Positions 11,946 through 24,110 are shown, numbered from the stretch's first letter. The stretch is DNA of 64,000 bases from Achatina immaculata (GCA_009760885.1 CM019719.1:31932084-31996083), one strand, 5' to 3'. The notes: generated from the sequence alone by a model not told the origin. Made by a program: numbers and translations.

Positions 11946-13236
11946 TACAGATTGATTCAAAATTACTGTCAGGATTTCCGTTGCCTATAATTTTCAAACC
12001 GAAGAACAATAAAAAATAAAACCGCTTACGGAATACGAAAGCGTAACTCAGAAAAATGTAATATCTGTAGAAATAATATTGCTCAGAGATAAACAATTTC
12101 AAAATGAGAGCCTCTCACGACATTGAAGATGTCTAAGTAGTATTCAGTTTCTCTCCAAGTGTTCTTCAGCTTTTGCAGCATGGCTAGACCGCAGCAAGAA
12201 TTCTGAGCTTTAGTTCACCGAGGTAGGTCACAAATGTCTTGCGAAGTTCATCGAGGTAGGTCACAAGGGTCTTGCGAAGTTCATCGAGGTAGGTCTTGGT
12301 AAACAATGTCCTTAACGTATTTCCCCCCCCCCCCCCCCCCCAGCTTTCCCAAGAAAGAAATCACGCGGCGTAATATCGAGTGAACACGCAGGCCACGGAG
12401 ATGGTCCATCACGCCCAGGAAAATGCATGTCTAGAAATTCTCGGACAGTACGAGTCCACCGTTGAGGTGCACCATCTTGCTGGAACACGACATTATCTGG
12501 TTATCTTTCAACTGGGGCAAAAGATACAACTGCAGAATGTACAGAGAGTTCACTACTGTCACTGTTTCACAAACAAAAAGGGCACCAGAACTTCCAGACA
12601 TTCACTTTTGCACTATCTCTTTCCGTTTTTTCAAATGACATGAGGGTTTTCTAATCCCAATATTCTATACTATGACGATTTACTCTCACTGTTACGTTAC
12701 TTCTTCTCTAAATGTCCAACTCCGAAGCTGCACATTCTGCATTTTATAAGCATAGAGGTGAAGGCCGTTATCAACAATCCTCCAGTCATTTGTGATATAC
12801 CTAAACTATAAGGAAGCTCGTCTAGTTGATTTCTGCGGGCTTATATAAGCGCTTCCTGATTTGTTCAACATTTTCCTGCGAAATGCTCGGTCTTCCTGCT
12901 CCTTTTCCGTGCAGATTCACTATCAGTCTCTTGAAATTGCTTTGATCAACGTTTGATAACATTACCTGAAAGCGGATCTTTTCCATACTGAGTCCTGTAA
13001 CGACATTGCAGTCTGATAACGGACTTTGTTTCTGAAAAGAAAATATACCCACATTGCTTTCTCTCGAGTAGTCGCTCTTTCGAGGTATGGTATAATATGT
13101 TCTCTCCGGCATCACTGTTGTGTGTACAGCTTTAAAAAGTAAAGGAGTTGACTTTCATATTCCGTAAATAGTTTTTTTTCTGTTATAAAAATTATAGGCC
13201 ACGGAAACCCTAGCAAAAATTTTGAATCACCCTGTA
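11946..13236 (-). mobile_element. Tc1/mariner-superfamily element relic (QQDGAPP-type transposase)
   Basis: Imperfect ~45-bp TIRs: the minus-strand start reads TACAGGGTGATTCAAAATTT, and the left end reads TACAGATTGATTCAAAATTA; both continue into a TTTCCGTkGCCTATAATTTT block. Between them the minus strand holds pieces of a transposase: GRPSISQENVEQIRKRL (HTH), VVFQQDGAPQRWTRTVREFL (second catalytic Asp), FPGRDGPSPWPACSLDITPR and YVKDIVYQ. This layout fits the insect/mollusc transposases annotated with DUF4817. Poly-C at 12324-12342, stops and an internal 31-bp triplication break the frame. Confidence 0.78.
12208..12298 (-). repeat. 31-bp tandem triplication inside the transposase relic
   Basis: Three units of GAAGTTCATCGAGGTAGGTC plus ACAAGGGTCTTGC (first unit diverged at its start). 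It sits where the transposase frame runs after YVKDIVYQ, so it arose in or after the element. Confidence 0.8.
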
Positions 13237-13619
13237 GTATGAAGCAAAGTCATTGGAACAGAACTCTGGAAGTCAGAGAGGAAAAAAATGGAGGAGAAAT
13301 AGAGTTTTGTGGGACAGGACTAGAGTGTTGCTGAGAAGAAAGCACAGAGAATGATGGACGTCATGTCATTAGTCTGTGAATTATGAACACATTCGGTTTT
13401 TCTGACTAAATCATTCGGGTGAAGATTTTTGAAGAAAAAAAAAAGCAAAAAATTGGATGTGCTTTCAGTTCATTCAACGAATTAATGTTGTAGGACACTT
13501 GTTTAAAAAACAGATTCATTATTGTTTTGTTTTTTTTTAATTTAACAATCGTTCTAGCCGACCTTGAACCAGAGAACACCACTTGTAGACACAACTAAAG
13601 TGTATTGAAGAGAAGAATA

Positions 13620-14135
13620 TGTTTACGATCATAACATGGCCATAACTGATGGCACTGCTACAAAAATGAAAAAAAAGTATAAGAAATTTCTTATCATTAT
13701 CTTTATTATTATGTGCAGGATAGCGTTGGTGATCATGCTTTTCCATTATGTGCGGTCCTTAAGCGTTTCCGATTACTCCACACGCTTTTGTGTTTTCCAT
13801 GTCACATGGTCAGTCCACTGAGATATTTTTTCTAGGCCTTCCTCTCTTCTTTTTTTTTTCTTGACTTTTCCAGCCACTACTAGCTTCTCCAACTTCTGTC
13901 TTCTTATGACATTTCCAATAAATTTTTACGACTTTTTTCTTATAATTTTAACTAATTTTCTTTGTTCTGAATCCTCTTTGAGGACCTCTTCATTTACTTT
14001 TCTGTCGGCCCAGGTATTTTGCTGCATCTTTCGTCAAAATTGCTTCTCTGTAGCTTACAGGTTCTTTGTTATCTTTTTTTTTTTTTGTGTTAATTTCCAA
14101 GTTTCACAACCATATACAATATACAGCCTTAAAAA
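13620..14135 (-). mobile_element. LINE family A relic (minus strand)
   Basis: The antisense reading resembles that of the family A relic at 40680-41250, including SNFCLLMT and LIILT stretches, which are reverse-strand shadows of the same RT C-terminal region. Heavily decayed, poly-T rich. Confidence 0.55.
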
Positions 14136-14139
14136 AATA

Positions 14140-15640
14140 ATTTGATTACTTCATGGTCCTAGTTGTCAACAGAAATAAAATGGAAAAGCGAAGTAAAAAT
14201 TAATGACAACGGCTGTGTTATTCAGTAAGAAGACATTCAGTAATAGTCGATGATGATTCAACTCAAGCGTTATGTCGCAATTTCAATCAAATAATAAAGT
14301 TTAGATTTTTCAGGTACGTGCAAATTACTTCAAAGTATGTAAATATTGATTCTGAACGAGTGATTGAAAACAGAATATGTCCCTTGCTATAAAGACGTAA
14401 AAAAAGCATGGCGTACACTTTACGGACAGAAAATAAGGCAAACAGAAATGATTTGAATAGCTACATTTTAAACACGCATGAAGGACATAACAAAACAATA
14501 GACATAATAAAAGGGAGAATGCTTTACTGGGGGAGGAAAGCTGAATAGAGGAAAGCCAGAGCATAACCAGAAGATAACAACAACGAAGGATGGGGTACTT
14601 CAAGAGACCGACAGGACTGGACTTAGTCAGATGGGTCATGATAGCCAAAGTCTGAGTAACTTAAAGTTCATTGCAGGCAGTCATCCTTGATAAGACTGTC
14701 AGGGAAAAAAATGTTTATATTGTTAAATAGATCCCTATAGTTTCCCAGAATTTCCGGTCGCGTAACATAGATACGTTTAATGAACCAAATATTACAAATG
14801 GATGGCGTGCGATGAGAAGACATACTTTCGAAGATATGTACTACACATTATTACAAAACGTATGGAAATCATCTTCCTTGGAGAACTCCAAAATCAGAAA
14901 AAAATATATCGCATTTTCGAGCAAAAATACATGCGGATTCTGTGAAACTGTGAGCCCTGTTTTGCACCGCTTTCTAAGATACAGAAGAAACTGTTCAGAT
15001 TTCATCTAATAATGTACCTTCAGTGGATTTACCCAAGCTGCCTGTTCCTACACACAGCTTACTTTTATCAGTTCATGTGCACCGAACTGAAACTTCAATA
15101 CGTTTCCATAAGCGTTATTGGCTTTCTTTTCAAAGATACGAAAAGATAGTTTTGCTTCAGTGACGCATCATCTCATGCTTAGAAATGAGTCAAATAATTC
15201 CACAAGTGACAAATACATCAAAGCATCAAATGAAAGATGTGATTGGTTGGATGGATAGCCTCGCTGTGTCAGAGGCTGAGAGCAATGGATTTCACTTCTG
15301 CAGCAAATAGTTCTCAGGCGACCTAGCCGTGAAAATGGCTGCTCGGACACGCTGTTCAGAAAATGGGCTCGGAAAATGAAGAATATCTGCCTGCTCATCA
15401 AGGCACTCTACACTGCACTCACAAGTCTTCGTAAAGGAAGAAACACATTGGATGCCGCGTACATTCATTTCCACGAATTAGAGTGATTCTGGCTGAACTA
15501 AAACTGTGAGCAAGGAAGAAAAAGCCAATGAAACCCAAACAATGTTGTGTATCCATCCAATATCTCAACCGAACTCTGGAGATGTTGAGTAGATAGTAGA
15601 TTGCATGGCATGCACAAATCAGTGAACTAGTCTTGTCTTG
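14140..15640. other. Intronic DNA; weak LINE-like debris
   Basis: No exon recognised. 14560-14660 ends in a GGGTCATGATAGCCAAAGT block that resembles 24925-24945 (GCATGATAGCCAAAGTTATT), so both may be ends of one diverged LINE. The rest is unassigned. Confidence 0.35.
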
Positions 15641-15965
15641 TCTTCTATTTCCCTGGAACGTTCTTTGCAGCCGATGCTGTGAATGTGTTGAGGCACAGCA
15701 TCGTGTCGGCTTGGGAACAGGTCATGACAGCTATTTTTCCAGTATCAGATTAAAAAAAACATGGAGTATGTAATATTTCTTTAGCAGAAGTATGGGGACT
15801 ATGGCGATCCCTACCCAGTTAGCTAGGCTAGGCCTGTTACTAGGGCTACCAAAGGAGAGGTGGGACAAGGTCTTGGTCAGCTATGGTTTGCCAACTCTAA
15901 TGCCGACACGCAAGCAAATTGGTTGCTGAAATCCAAAACGCCGTCTTCGCCCGATCTATCAACTA
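15640..15965 (+). repeat. Dispersed repeat, family D, copy 2
   Basis: Matches 481-740 through GATGCTGTGAATGTGTT, GGTCATGACAG, TTCTTTAGCAGAA, a GACTATGGCGATCCC block and GGTCAGCTATGGTTTGCCAA. Confidence 0.7.
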
Positions 15966-16606
15966 AAGAGCCATCAAAGTCGCTCCAGTTGCCATATCTG
16001 TAAAAATAAGCACCTGCCACAAACGTATTGAGTAAACTGCTTCTGAAATTAGAACATTTCTATCTCATGAAAAGGAGCACCACTGTTTACAGTACACAAA
16101 GATTTACATGTTTTTAAAACCCAGGATATGTACTCACCAACAGCTTGGTAGATGAAACTAAGTAACATACAAATAAGAACATAATCGCACATGGTGGCAG
16201 ACATGTAATGAACTAGCAGACGACATATGCTTGGCTGAGTATAGGACAGCAGACTGTTCTTAAATAACTGACCACCTTCCTGGGACGCGCGGTGCTGGTA
16301 CAGACACTTAGCTCGAGCGATATACAATTGACAAAATACGAGTGACTGTTTCGTCTTTGCGTCGTCGGTACGTCGAAAGTCGGATGACAACGGTCACACA
16401 GTGCAGCCAATGGTTGTCCTATAGTCGATATGAACTATTCCGAGAAAATCCAAGCAATGAGGTGTCATATGTTCATAATCAGGCATCACTTTCAGAACAG
16501 CTTCTCCTCTGACTGATTCTGCAAATATTTGATCTGGCCACATTCTGCCACTGAATGAACATGTATTCGACTTCCCTGGGCAAGTGTGTGAGGAAAGTTC
16601 CTAAAA
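15966..16606. other. Intronic DNA, nothing recognised
   Basis: Several minus-strand frames run through it (16049-16410), but none shows a known domain and none is flanked by a convincing splice pair. Confidence 0.4.
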
Positions 16607-17156
16607 CAGTGGTTCCTAACCTGAGATCTGTTGACCTCCCCGGGGGAGGGGGGAGGGGCACGGAAGGATTTTTGGGGTCCACGGACCAGCAAGTGGCTCG
16701 ATTTAAGAAATATTAGCATTATCTTGGTTGTATTTATGTCTTATTTAAGAAATGTTAACATTATCTTGGTTCTATTTATGTCCTTATTTAAGAAACATTA
16801 GCATTATCTTGGTTCTATTTATGTCCTTATTTAAGAAATGTTAGCATCATCTTGGTTCTATTTATGTCCTTATTTAAGAAATGTTAGCATCATCTTGGTT
16901 CTATTTATGTCCTTATTTAAGAAATATTAGCATCATCTTGGTTCTATTTATGTCCTTATTTAAGAAATATTAGCATTATCTTGGTTCTATTTATGTCCTT
17001 ATTTAAGAAATATTAGCATTATCTTGGTTCTATTTATGTCTTTATTCTAATGAGATTCTCGGTCCATAGCTGATTTCAGGCCAAAAAGGGGGTCCATGGC
17101 TGATTTCAGGCCAAAAAGGGGGTCCACAGCAAAAAAAAAATGCTTAGGAACCACTG
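16607..17156. mobile_element. hAT-like MITE carrying a 43-bp tandem array
   Basis: Ends are inverted: left CAGTGGTTCCTAACC, right (inverted) CAGTGGTTCCTAAGC, matching hAT-type MITE termini (CAGTGGTTCTCAAC). Inside is GGGGTCCACGGACC-type sequence, a ~43-bp unit (TATTTAAGAAATGTTAGCAT plus CATCTTGGTTCTATTTATGTCCT) repeated about eight times at 16702-17045, and a duplicated GCTGATTTCAGGCCAAAAAG block. No transposase. No clear 8-bp target duplication. Confidence 0.75.
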
Positions 17157-17159
17157 TCC

Positions 17160-20065
17160 CAGAGAATGTTACACTAAGACTCTGTCCATTATGAAGATGA
17201 ACTTACAAAGGGGAGAGGAGGCGTATATATCTAGAGATTTAAATGAACTGCAAGGAGAGAAAAGGTTTTCTTGAATTGTTCTCTTTAATAAACAGTCACA
17301 CGACATTTTAAACACTCACACGACATTTTATACAGTAGCATCCATTTATAAATGTAACAGTTAATTCAAGCCCGTTCTGCTGGTCATAATCAGGACAACT
17401 ATTTTCCGTGTGACAGTCTTCTGTCCTGAAATGGCTTTGTCTCTATACTATTTTTTTTTTACTGTAAATATTGGACATACCAGTTAGACGCTTAGGCAAA
17501 GAGACTATACCCTGTTGTTGCTGCGACAGAATAAACAATGAAACATTGGTACAGAAAGTCATGAGAGAATTCACTTCATAAAAATACAGTTTAGCATCTT
17601 CTATTAAAGAACTATCAGCATTTTTTTTCCACACTTGTTTGGAAAAAAAAACCCCATCATTTCTTATCATTCGCTCTATCCCCAAATTTGATATTCTTTG
17701 ATTAGTGTCATGCAAGTGTGGAACAATTCTCTCCACACCCCACGCTGGTGTTGGAGCTACAGACGAACAAACTATGACACCTACTTCGTCTTTCTGTTGG
17801 GACAGTAATGGAGCTGTGTTAATAACATTTACGTAACACTTGCCTGGTACCCGCTATCATTCTAAAGCTGATGGTAAGCTCAAACAAAATTTCTCCAAAT
17901 GTGTCTCAAGGCCCGGACATCGCTCCAGTGTTGTCCTCTGACCAGTGCTACTCCACCGGACATGATTTTTATCGGTCCGTGGTATGACCCCAAGAAGATC
18001 TACCACTCTAAAATATTCGATATTCTTCGCACTGTCCTTCTGAACAGGCTCCACGGAGCTCAGAGCACAGCTACTGAGAACCAGCTGTAGAATTTGTTTC
18101 AGTCTAACGCCCGCTATTCGTAACTTGGAAGATTCGTGCAGCGAATTCTACCATAGCTTCATATTTTCTACCTTCATGGGCCATAATACTGGTACAAAAA
18201 AATTGTGCTATAATCTTTTGTCATGTGTTGCTCAGAGATATATGCAAATGGTGTTTTAATTTAAACATTTAATTTTAGTTTCATTTTTTAAAAAAGCCTG
18301 CATATTTATGTGATCATCTACTCTAACATTTAAATTAGCAAACTGGCAAGTAGATCCGGTCATAGAGGATGGATAGAGCTGATATTATAGTTGCTATAAA
18401 AGATGCCGAAAGTTCCATTTTTGTGTGTGCAGCTACCAGTTTTAGAAGTTTATCAAGAATTCTAGGTATGTGCATTAAACCCGGAGTTGCTAAACGTGAT
18501 GTATTGCGGCATGATACAAGAAGATTGATCAAACATCATCGAACAGGTGTCATCAGTCGTCATACGCTGTCTGTCTGAAGGGGAGATCGGAGCGCCTTTG
18601 GACGTGTCCTGCATGCGGTGAAGGTGATCCAGATTAACTAATCAATTAACTCCAACATTTACATAATTATTTAATTTTTTCCACGGGGTACAGCAAGATA
18701 ATTTTGTTAATTTCATTGACATAACATTTGTTTCCATATCTGTTTCCATATTTGTTTCCATATCTGTTTCCATACTGAAGCTGATGGTTACGTGAAACTA
18801 ACTTGAAATTTCTACTAATCATTCTTAGAGTGTCCGAAAAATTCCAGCAAATCACACAGGCGTGACAGAAAGAAGTTGCACCATGAATTACTGATAATTC
18901 AGATCTCGTATTCCGGGAAAAACGAGCTAGTGGCTGGTCTCCAACAGGTGAGCATTTTCCGTAGGATCCTTCACAGGCTAAGAGCAAGGTATAAATATGC
19001 AGATGACAGAGCCTTCGAAGAAGGGGGATTCAGAGATCGAGTCCTGGTATTAGAGAAAGTCTTATACAAAATTTGTAATCACGGTGTTATCTGTTTTTTT
19101 CCCGCTAGTTCCCTAAAACACTACACCAAAATCCCCGTAACTCTGACTTTCAGTGAAGTGATAAAGCCCAGTGTGTGGTTAGCCTTCGAGATATAACTGA
19201 CAAAACACTGACCATACACGCTAAATTCTACCACTTTATTGTACACAAGCTTCATTTTTTTTTTAATCTGACAAATTTGTATCTGATTTCCCATGCACCA
19301 CGGGAAGATAGTTTCTCCAATATTACTTACCCAGAGGAAGTAGGACTCGTGCTTCACTATCATTTACAAATATCTGCAGCCCTCATCATACCATCAGAAA
19401 AATACAGGATAGAGAATATATGGACTGGATGTAGAGAAAATATAAGTTCGTAGAGATAAGAATTGTTGTGGAAAAAAAAAATTAGTGCACGAGAAAAATA
19501 TGTTTATGTTGAAATTATGAAGGGCGGGGCGGAAGATTCCAAGAGTGCACATCGTTACCCACTTGACGAAAAGAAAACACGGACTACTTTTTTGCCTGAT
19601 GAAATGGTGATTGCGGTCTCATACACAAAACAAGAACTTCCTTCCTCTACTATCTATCTTTGCCAGCCACACTAGCCTTCCTATGTCTGAAGGGCGGTGA
19701 TTTCTGGTGAGAAGAGGTTGTTGGGCTGAAGATAACAGTATCTACGCTTTCGTCATATTTCATCTTGCTGCACTGTACACCCTGTTGAAACAACCAGCAA
19801 CGCATATCTTACAGATGTTGTGTTCTGACTACCATCACCTCAGCATTTTCGCTATTTTCACACCATTAACCCTTGTCACCCCTAGCTCCGTAGAAAAAAA
19901 AAGTCGGCCCCTTGAGTCAGTCATTATCGAGCTCCCATTAGTTTATAAGAAAAAGAAATGAAAAAAAAAAGGATGGCCGGACCCCCCTCAACAACCCAGG
20001 CCCCCCAAGGGTAGAAGTTTGTTTCTTCCCCCGTCTAGCTGGACGGGGTTACGATCAGGAATACA
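17160..20065. other. Long intronic stretch, no exon recognised
   Basis: Examined on both strands for the missing last exon of MAM1; none seen. Contents: short homopolymers, a small tandem of TTTCCATATyTG at 18728-18775, and unassigned frames at 17443-17736, 17857-18090 and 18335-18578 with no recognisable domain. Confidence 0.4.
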
Positions 20066-20069
20066 AGTA

Positions 20070-20106
20070 ATAGTAGTAGTAGTAGTAGTAGTAGTAATAG
20101 TAGTAA

Positions 20107-20163
<57 letters not shown>

Positions 20164-20176
20164 CAGCAGCAGCAGA
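20070..20176 (+). repeat. (TAG)n / (CAG)n microsatellite
   Basis: About 30 trinucleotide units TAG with a few interruptions, ending in CAGCAGCAGCAG. Confidence 0.9.
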
Positions 20177-20508
20177 ATGGAAACAGACACTAGACAAATG
20201 TTATATAAATTGTAAATGAAATTAGCAAAATTCTGTTGCTGTTCCCAGGGGAAACAGATTATTATTAATTGTTGGAGTTAGCTGGTTAGCAGGAAAACGA
20301 CTTCTGTATGGAAACCTGGCGTGCTTTGATCGCATTATATCTTCATTATCTGTTACTCTGAGTTCTGAATAATTGATTTATCACATCAAGGTTTTTATGT
20401 TTCTTCTCTCTCGTTCATACGTTTAGTCTTCCCTTTCCACGCGACACACGATAAATAGTGTATAAGTATGCAACTATACACAAAGCACTGCAGTAAAGCT
20501 GTGATACC

Positions 20509-21201
20509 AAAATGTATAAACTAGAAAAAAGTAGGAACAATTTTATTATTTAACGAATACAAAATTGTGATGTTTCGGTACTTGCCTTCGTCAGACAGTA
20601 ACAGACAGGACGAAGAATAAGATAAAGTATAGGATTACATTAAACTAAGTTAATGAAATTTAAAAAAAAAAAGAAAAATGAATGAAAAATACAAAATAAA
20701 ACTTCAAAATTAAAACTTTATAATTAAACGTCACTTAGCATTGTGAGGTGTCCCCTTTTTCAGCGTCACCAATGTAAACAAGAAATGTCTGTTACCAAGG
20801 TGAGGTCGCGTACATTCTGAAACGTGTAAAATAGTGCATGATTGAAATTATGAAGGGCGAGTATCAGTCATGCACTATTTTACACCTTTCAGAATGTACG
20901 CGTCCTCACCCTAGTAACAGACATTTCTTGTTTACATTGGTGACGCTGAAAAAGGGGACACCTCACAACGCTCTCAATTATTCACGCTAAATGCCGTTTA
21001 ATTTTAAAGTTTTATTTTGTATTTTTCATTATTTTTTCTTTTTTTTTTTGGTTTCATTAACTTAGTTTAATGTAATCCTATACTTGATCTTATTCTTCGT
21101 CCTGTTTGTTACTGTCTGATGAAGGCAAGTGCCGAAACGTCACGGCTTTGTATTCGTTAAATAATAAAACTGTTCCTACTTTTTTCTAGTCTATACATTT
21201 C
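20509..21201. mobile_element. Long foldback element, copy 1 (Penelope-like terminal unit?)
   Basis: Two ~330-bp arms are near-perfect inverted complements around a ~26-nt centre (20842-20867). The outer ends read AATGTATAAACTAGAAAAAA on the left and the complement TAGTCTATACATTT on the right. Each arm contains a GTAGGAACA-TTTTATTATTTAACGAATAC block, a GCCGAAAC motif, and an inner block with CCTCACAA, AAAAGGGGACACCTCA and TGTTTACATTGGTGACGC. No ORF. The outer 120 bp of each arm is shared with 50031-50430, so this is a family, not a chance palindrome. CTGATGAAGGC..GCCGAAACGTC resembles the terminal repeats of Penelope-like elements, which carry hammerhead-type motifs; that assignment is inference. 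Confidence 0.75.
21116..21141 (+). ncRNA. Hammerhead ribozyme-like motif in foldback arm
   Basis: CTGATGA, then GGC-AAGT-GCC (a 3-bp stem with tetraloop), then GAAAC-GTC. This is the order of a minimal hammerhead core (CUGANGA, helix II, GAAA, NUH). The inverted arm carries a mirrored version at 20586-20611 (CTGACGA, GGCAAGTACC, GAAAC-ATC). One extra A lies between CTGATGA and helix II, which is not canonical, so activity is uncertain. Minimal hammerheads with an ACGU helix III are known from Penelope-like retroelements. Confidence 0.4.
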
Positions 21202-21351
21202 CACACGACAATGCTGGACACGACACAACGATACTTGTATCGGCACTCGAAGTTATGACAAGAAAATCTGACCAGAAAACGTGTGAAACTGTTAAAGGAA
21301 AACAGTATATTTTACAGGCTAGCGATTTGTCACTGCAAAGTTCTGATGTTT

Positions 21352-21358
21352 CCTCCCT

Positions 21359-21406
<48 letters not shown>

Positions 21407-21408
21407 CT
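21352..21408 (+). repeat. (CT)n tract
   Basis: CCTCCCTCCCT followed by about 22 CT units. Confidence 0.9.
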
Positions 21409-21809
21409 CTGTCCTATGTCCTATGTCCAGACTACCGCTTGACTTGGTCGCCTGCCTTTTCTCAACAAATAGAAAGCAGAAAATATCTGAAACCATAATC
21501 TGAAGTGTTTGCTTATTTGTTATTGTTGTCCAACATGCACCAGACCCTATGTGTATGTTTTGTTTCTTAAAAATTCTGTACCTGTGGGAGACTGAATCTA
21601 AGCGACGGAATTTTTGTGTCATGACCTAGTTCCTTTCCGTGTGTCACGATTTTCGACTAGTCAGAAAAACACCTTTTTTCGGGTGCATAACATCAGCATG
21701 AATAATTTAATGAAAATTAGAATCAGTCAATGAGCTGTTTCCAAATGTGAGATCATTTATTGTTGTTGTTGTTGTTTTGTCCGCAGTACCTGATATAAAG
21801 GTTTGTTTA

Positions 21810-24110
21810 CAGTTATAGCCCCATTACCTAATAGAAGCAGCAAGGACAATGATAGCACTCCCCCCCCCCCCCCACCGCTTAATTAATAGAAGCATCAAGG
21901 ACAGTGATAACCCCTCCCTTTACCTAATAGAACCAGCAAGGATAATGATAGCCCCTCCCCTTACCTAAGAGAAGCAGCAAGGATAGTGATAGCACTCCCC
22001 CCCTTTACCTAACAGAAACAACAAGGACAATGATAGCCCGCCCCCTTACCTAATAGAAGCAGCAAGGACAGTGATAGCACTCCCCCCCCCCCGCTTAATT
22101 AATAGAAGTATCAAGGACAGTGATAACCCCTCCCTTTACCTAATAGAACCAGCAAGGATAATGATAGCCCCTCCCCTTACCTAAGAGAAGCAGCAAGGAC
22201 AGTGATAGCACTCCCCCCCCCTTACCTAACAGAAACAACAAGGACAGTGATAGCCCGCCCCCTTACCTAATAGAAACAGCAAGGACAGTGATAGCCCGCC
22301 CCCTTACCTAATAGAAGCAGCAAGGACAGTGATAGCCCGCCCCCTTACCTAATAGAAACAACAAGGACAGTGATAGCCCGCCCCCGTACCTAACAGAAAC
22401 AACAAGGACAGTGATAGCCCGCCCCCTTACCTAATAGAAACAGCAAGGACAGTGATAGCCCGCCCCCTTACCTAATATAAACAACAAGGACAGTGATAGC
22501 CCGCCAATTACCTAATATAAGCAGCAAGGACAGTGATAGCCCGCCCCCTTAACTAATAGAAGCAGCAAGGACAGTGATAGCCCCCTCCCTTACTTAATAT
22601 AAGCAGCAAGGACAGTGATAGCCCGCCCTCTTAACTAATAGAAGCAGCAAGGACAGTGATAGCCCGCCCTCTTAACTAATAGAAGCAGCAAGGACAGTGA
22701 TAGCCCCCTCCCTTACTTAATATAAGCAGCAAGGACAGTGATAGCCCCCTCCCTTACTTAATATAAACAGCAAGGACAGTGATAGCCCGCCCCCTTACTT
22801 AATATAAACAGCAAGGACAGTGATAGCCCCCTCCCTTACTTAATATAAACAGCAAGGACAGTGATAGCCTGCCCCCTTACTTAATATAAACAGCAAGGAC
22901 AGTGATAGCCCGCCCTCTTACTTAATATAAACAGCAAGGACAGTGATAGCCCGCCCTCTTACTTAATATAAACAGCAAGGACAGTGATATCCCGCCCCCT
23001 TACTTAATATAAACAGCAAAGACAGTGATAGCCTGCCCCCTTACTTAATATAAACAGCAAGGACAGTGATAGCCCGCCCTCTTAACTAATAGAAGCAGCA
23101 AGGACAGTGATAGCCCGCCCTCTTAACTAATAGAAGCAGCAAGGACAATGATAGCCCACTCCTTACCTAACAGAAGCACAAGGACAGCGATATCCCCTCC
23201 CTCTTATCTAATAGAAGCACAAGGACAGCGATATCCCCGCCCTCTTACCTAATAGAAGCAGCAAGGACAGCGATATCCCCGCCCTCTTACCTAATAGAAG
23301 CAGCAAGGACAGCGATATCCCCGCCCTCTTACCTAATAGAAGCAGCAAGGACAACGATATCCCCGCCCTCTTACTTAATAGAAGCAGCAAGGACAGCGAT
23401 ATCCTCGCCCTCTTATATAATAGAAGCAGCAAGGATATTGATAGTCCCCTTACCTAATAGAAGCAGCAAGGACAGTGATATCCCCCCTTACCTAATAGAA
23501 GCAGCAAGGACAGCGATAGCCCCCCCCCCTTACCTAATAGAAGCAGCAAGGACAGCGATAGTCCCCCCTTACCTAATAGAAGCAGCAAGGACAGCGATAG
23601 CCCCCCCCTTACCTAATAGAAGCAGCAAGGATACTGATAGTCCCCTTACCTAATAGAAGCAGCAAGGACAGCGATAGCCCCCCCCCTTACCTAATAGAAG
23701 CAGCAACGACAGCGATAGCCCCCCCCCTTACCTAATAGAAGCAGCAAGGACAGCGATAGCCCCCCCCCTTACCTAATAGAAGCAGCAAGGATATTGATAG
23801 TCCCCTTATCTAATAGAAGCAGCAAGGTTAGTGATATCCCCCCTTACCTAATAGAAGCACGACGGATAGTGATAGCCCGCCTCCATACCTAATAGAAGCA
23901 GCAGAGACAGCGATATCCCCGCCCTCTTACCTAATAGAAGCAGCAATGACAGTGATAGCCCCGCCCTCTTACCTAATAGAAGCAACAGGGACAGCGATTG
24001 CTCCCCCCCCCCCCCTTACCTAATAGAAGCAGCAGGAACAGCGATTCCGCCCCCCCCCCCCCTTACCTAATAGAAGCAGCAAGAACATTGATTTCCCCCT
24101 TACCTAACAA
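21810..24110 (+). repeat. 2.3-kb minisatellite, ~36-38-bp unit
   Basis: About 60 units built on CTTACCTAATAGAAGCAGCA + AGGACAGTGATAGCCC followed by a C run of variable length. Variants differ by CTAATA/TTAATA, GAAGCAGC/AAACAAC, TAGCCC/TATCCC and C-tract size. Similar variants are clustered (AATATAAACAGC units at 22740-23060, TATCCCCGCCCTC units at 23210-23410, TAGCCCCCCCC at 23500-23800), which indicates local unit-by-unit amplification. Open frames in it are artefacts of the repeat. Confidence 0.95.

Noticed and set aside
12380..12643. Plus-strand ORF of 87 codons
   Set aside because: Antisense shadow of the minus-strand transposase relic.
13861..14145. Plus-strand Phe-rich ORF
   Set aside because: Antisense of a LINE family A relic; the similar frame at 40716-41168 has the same origin.
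15900..16010. Minus-strand exon candidate (YGNWSDFDGS...)
   Set aside because: Good acceptor-like TTTTTACAG, but the sequence overlaps repeat D and shows no MAM or other domain pattern.
23208..23653. Leu/Ser-rich and Pro-rich repeat proteins
   Set aside because: Translation of the 36-38-bp minisatellite.
21810..24110. CRISPR-like array of direct repeats
   Set aside because: Units are contiguous variants without unique spacers, in a eukaryotic intron.
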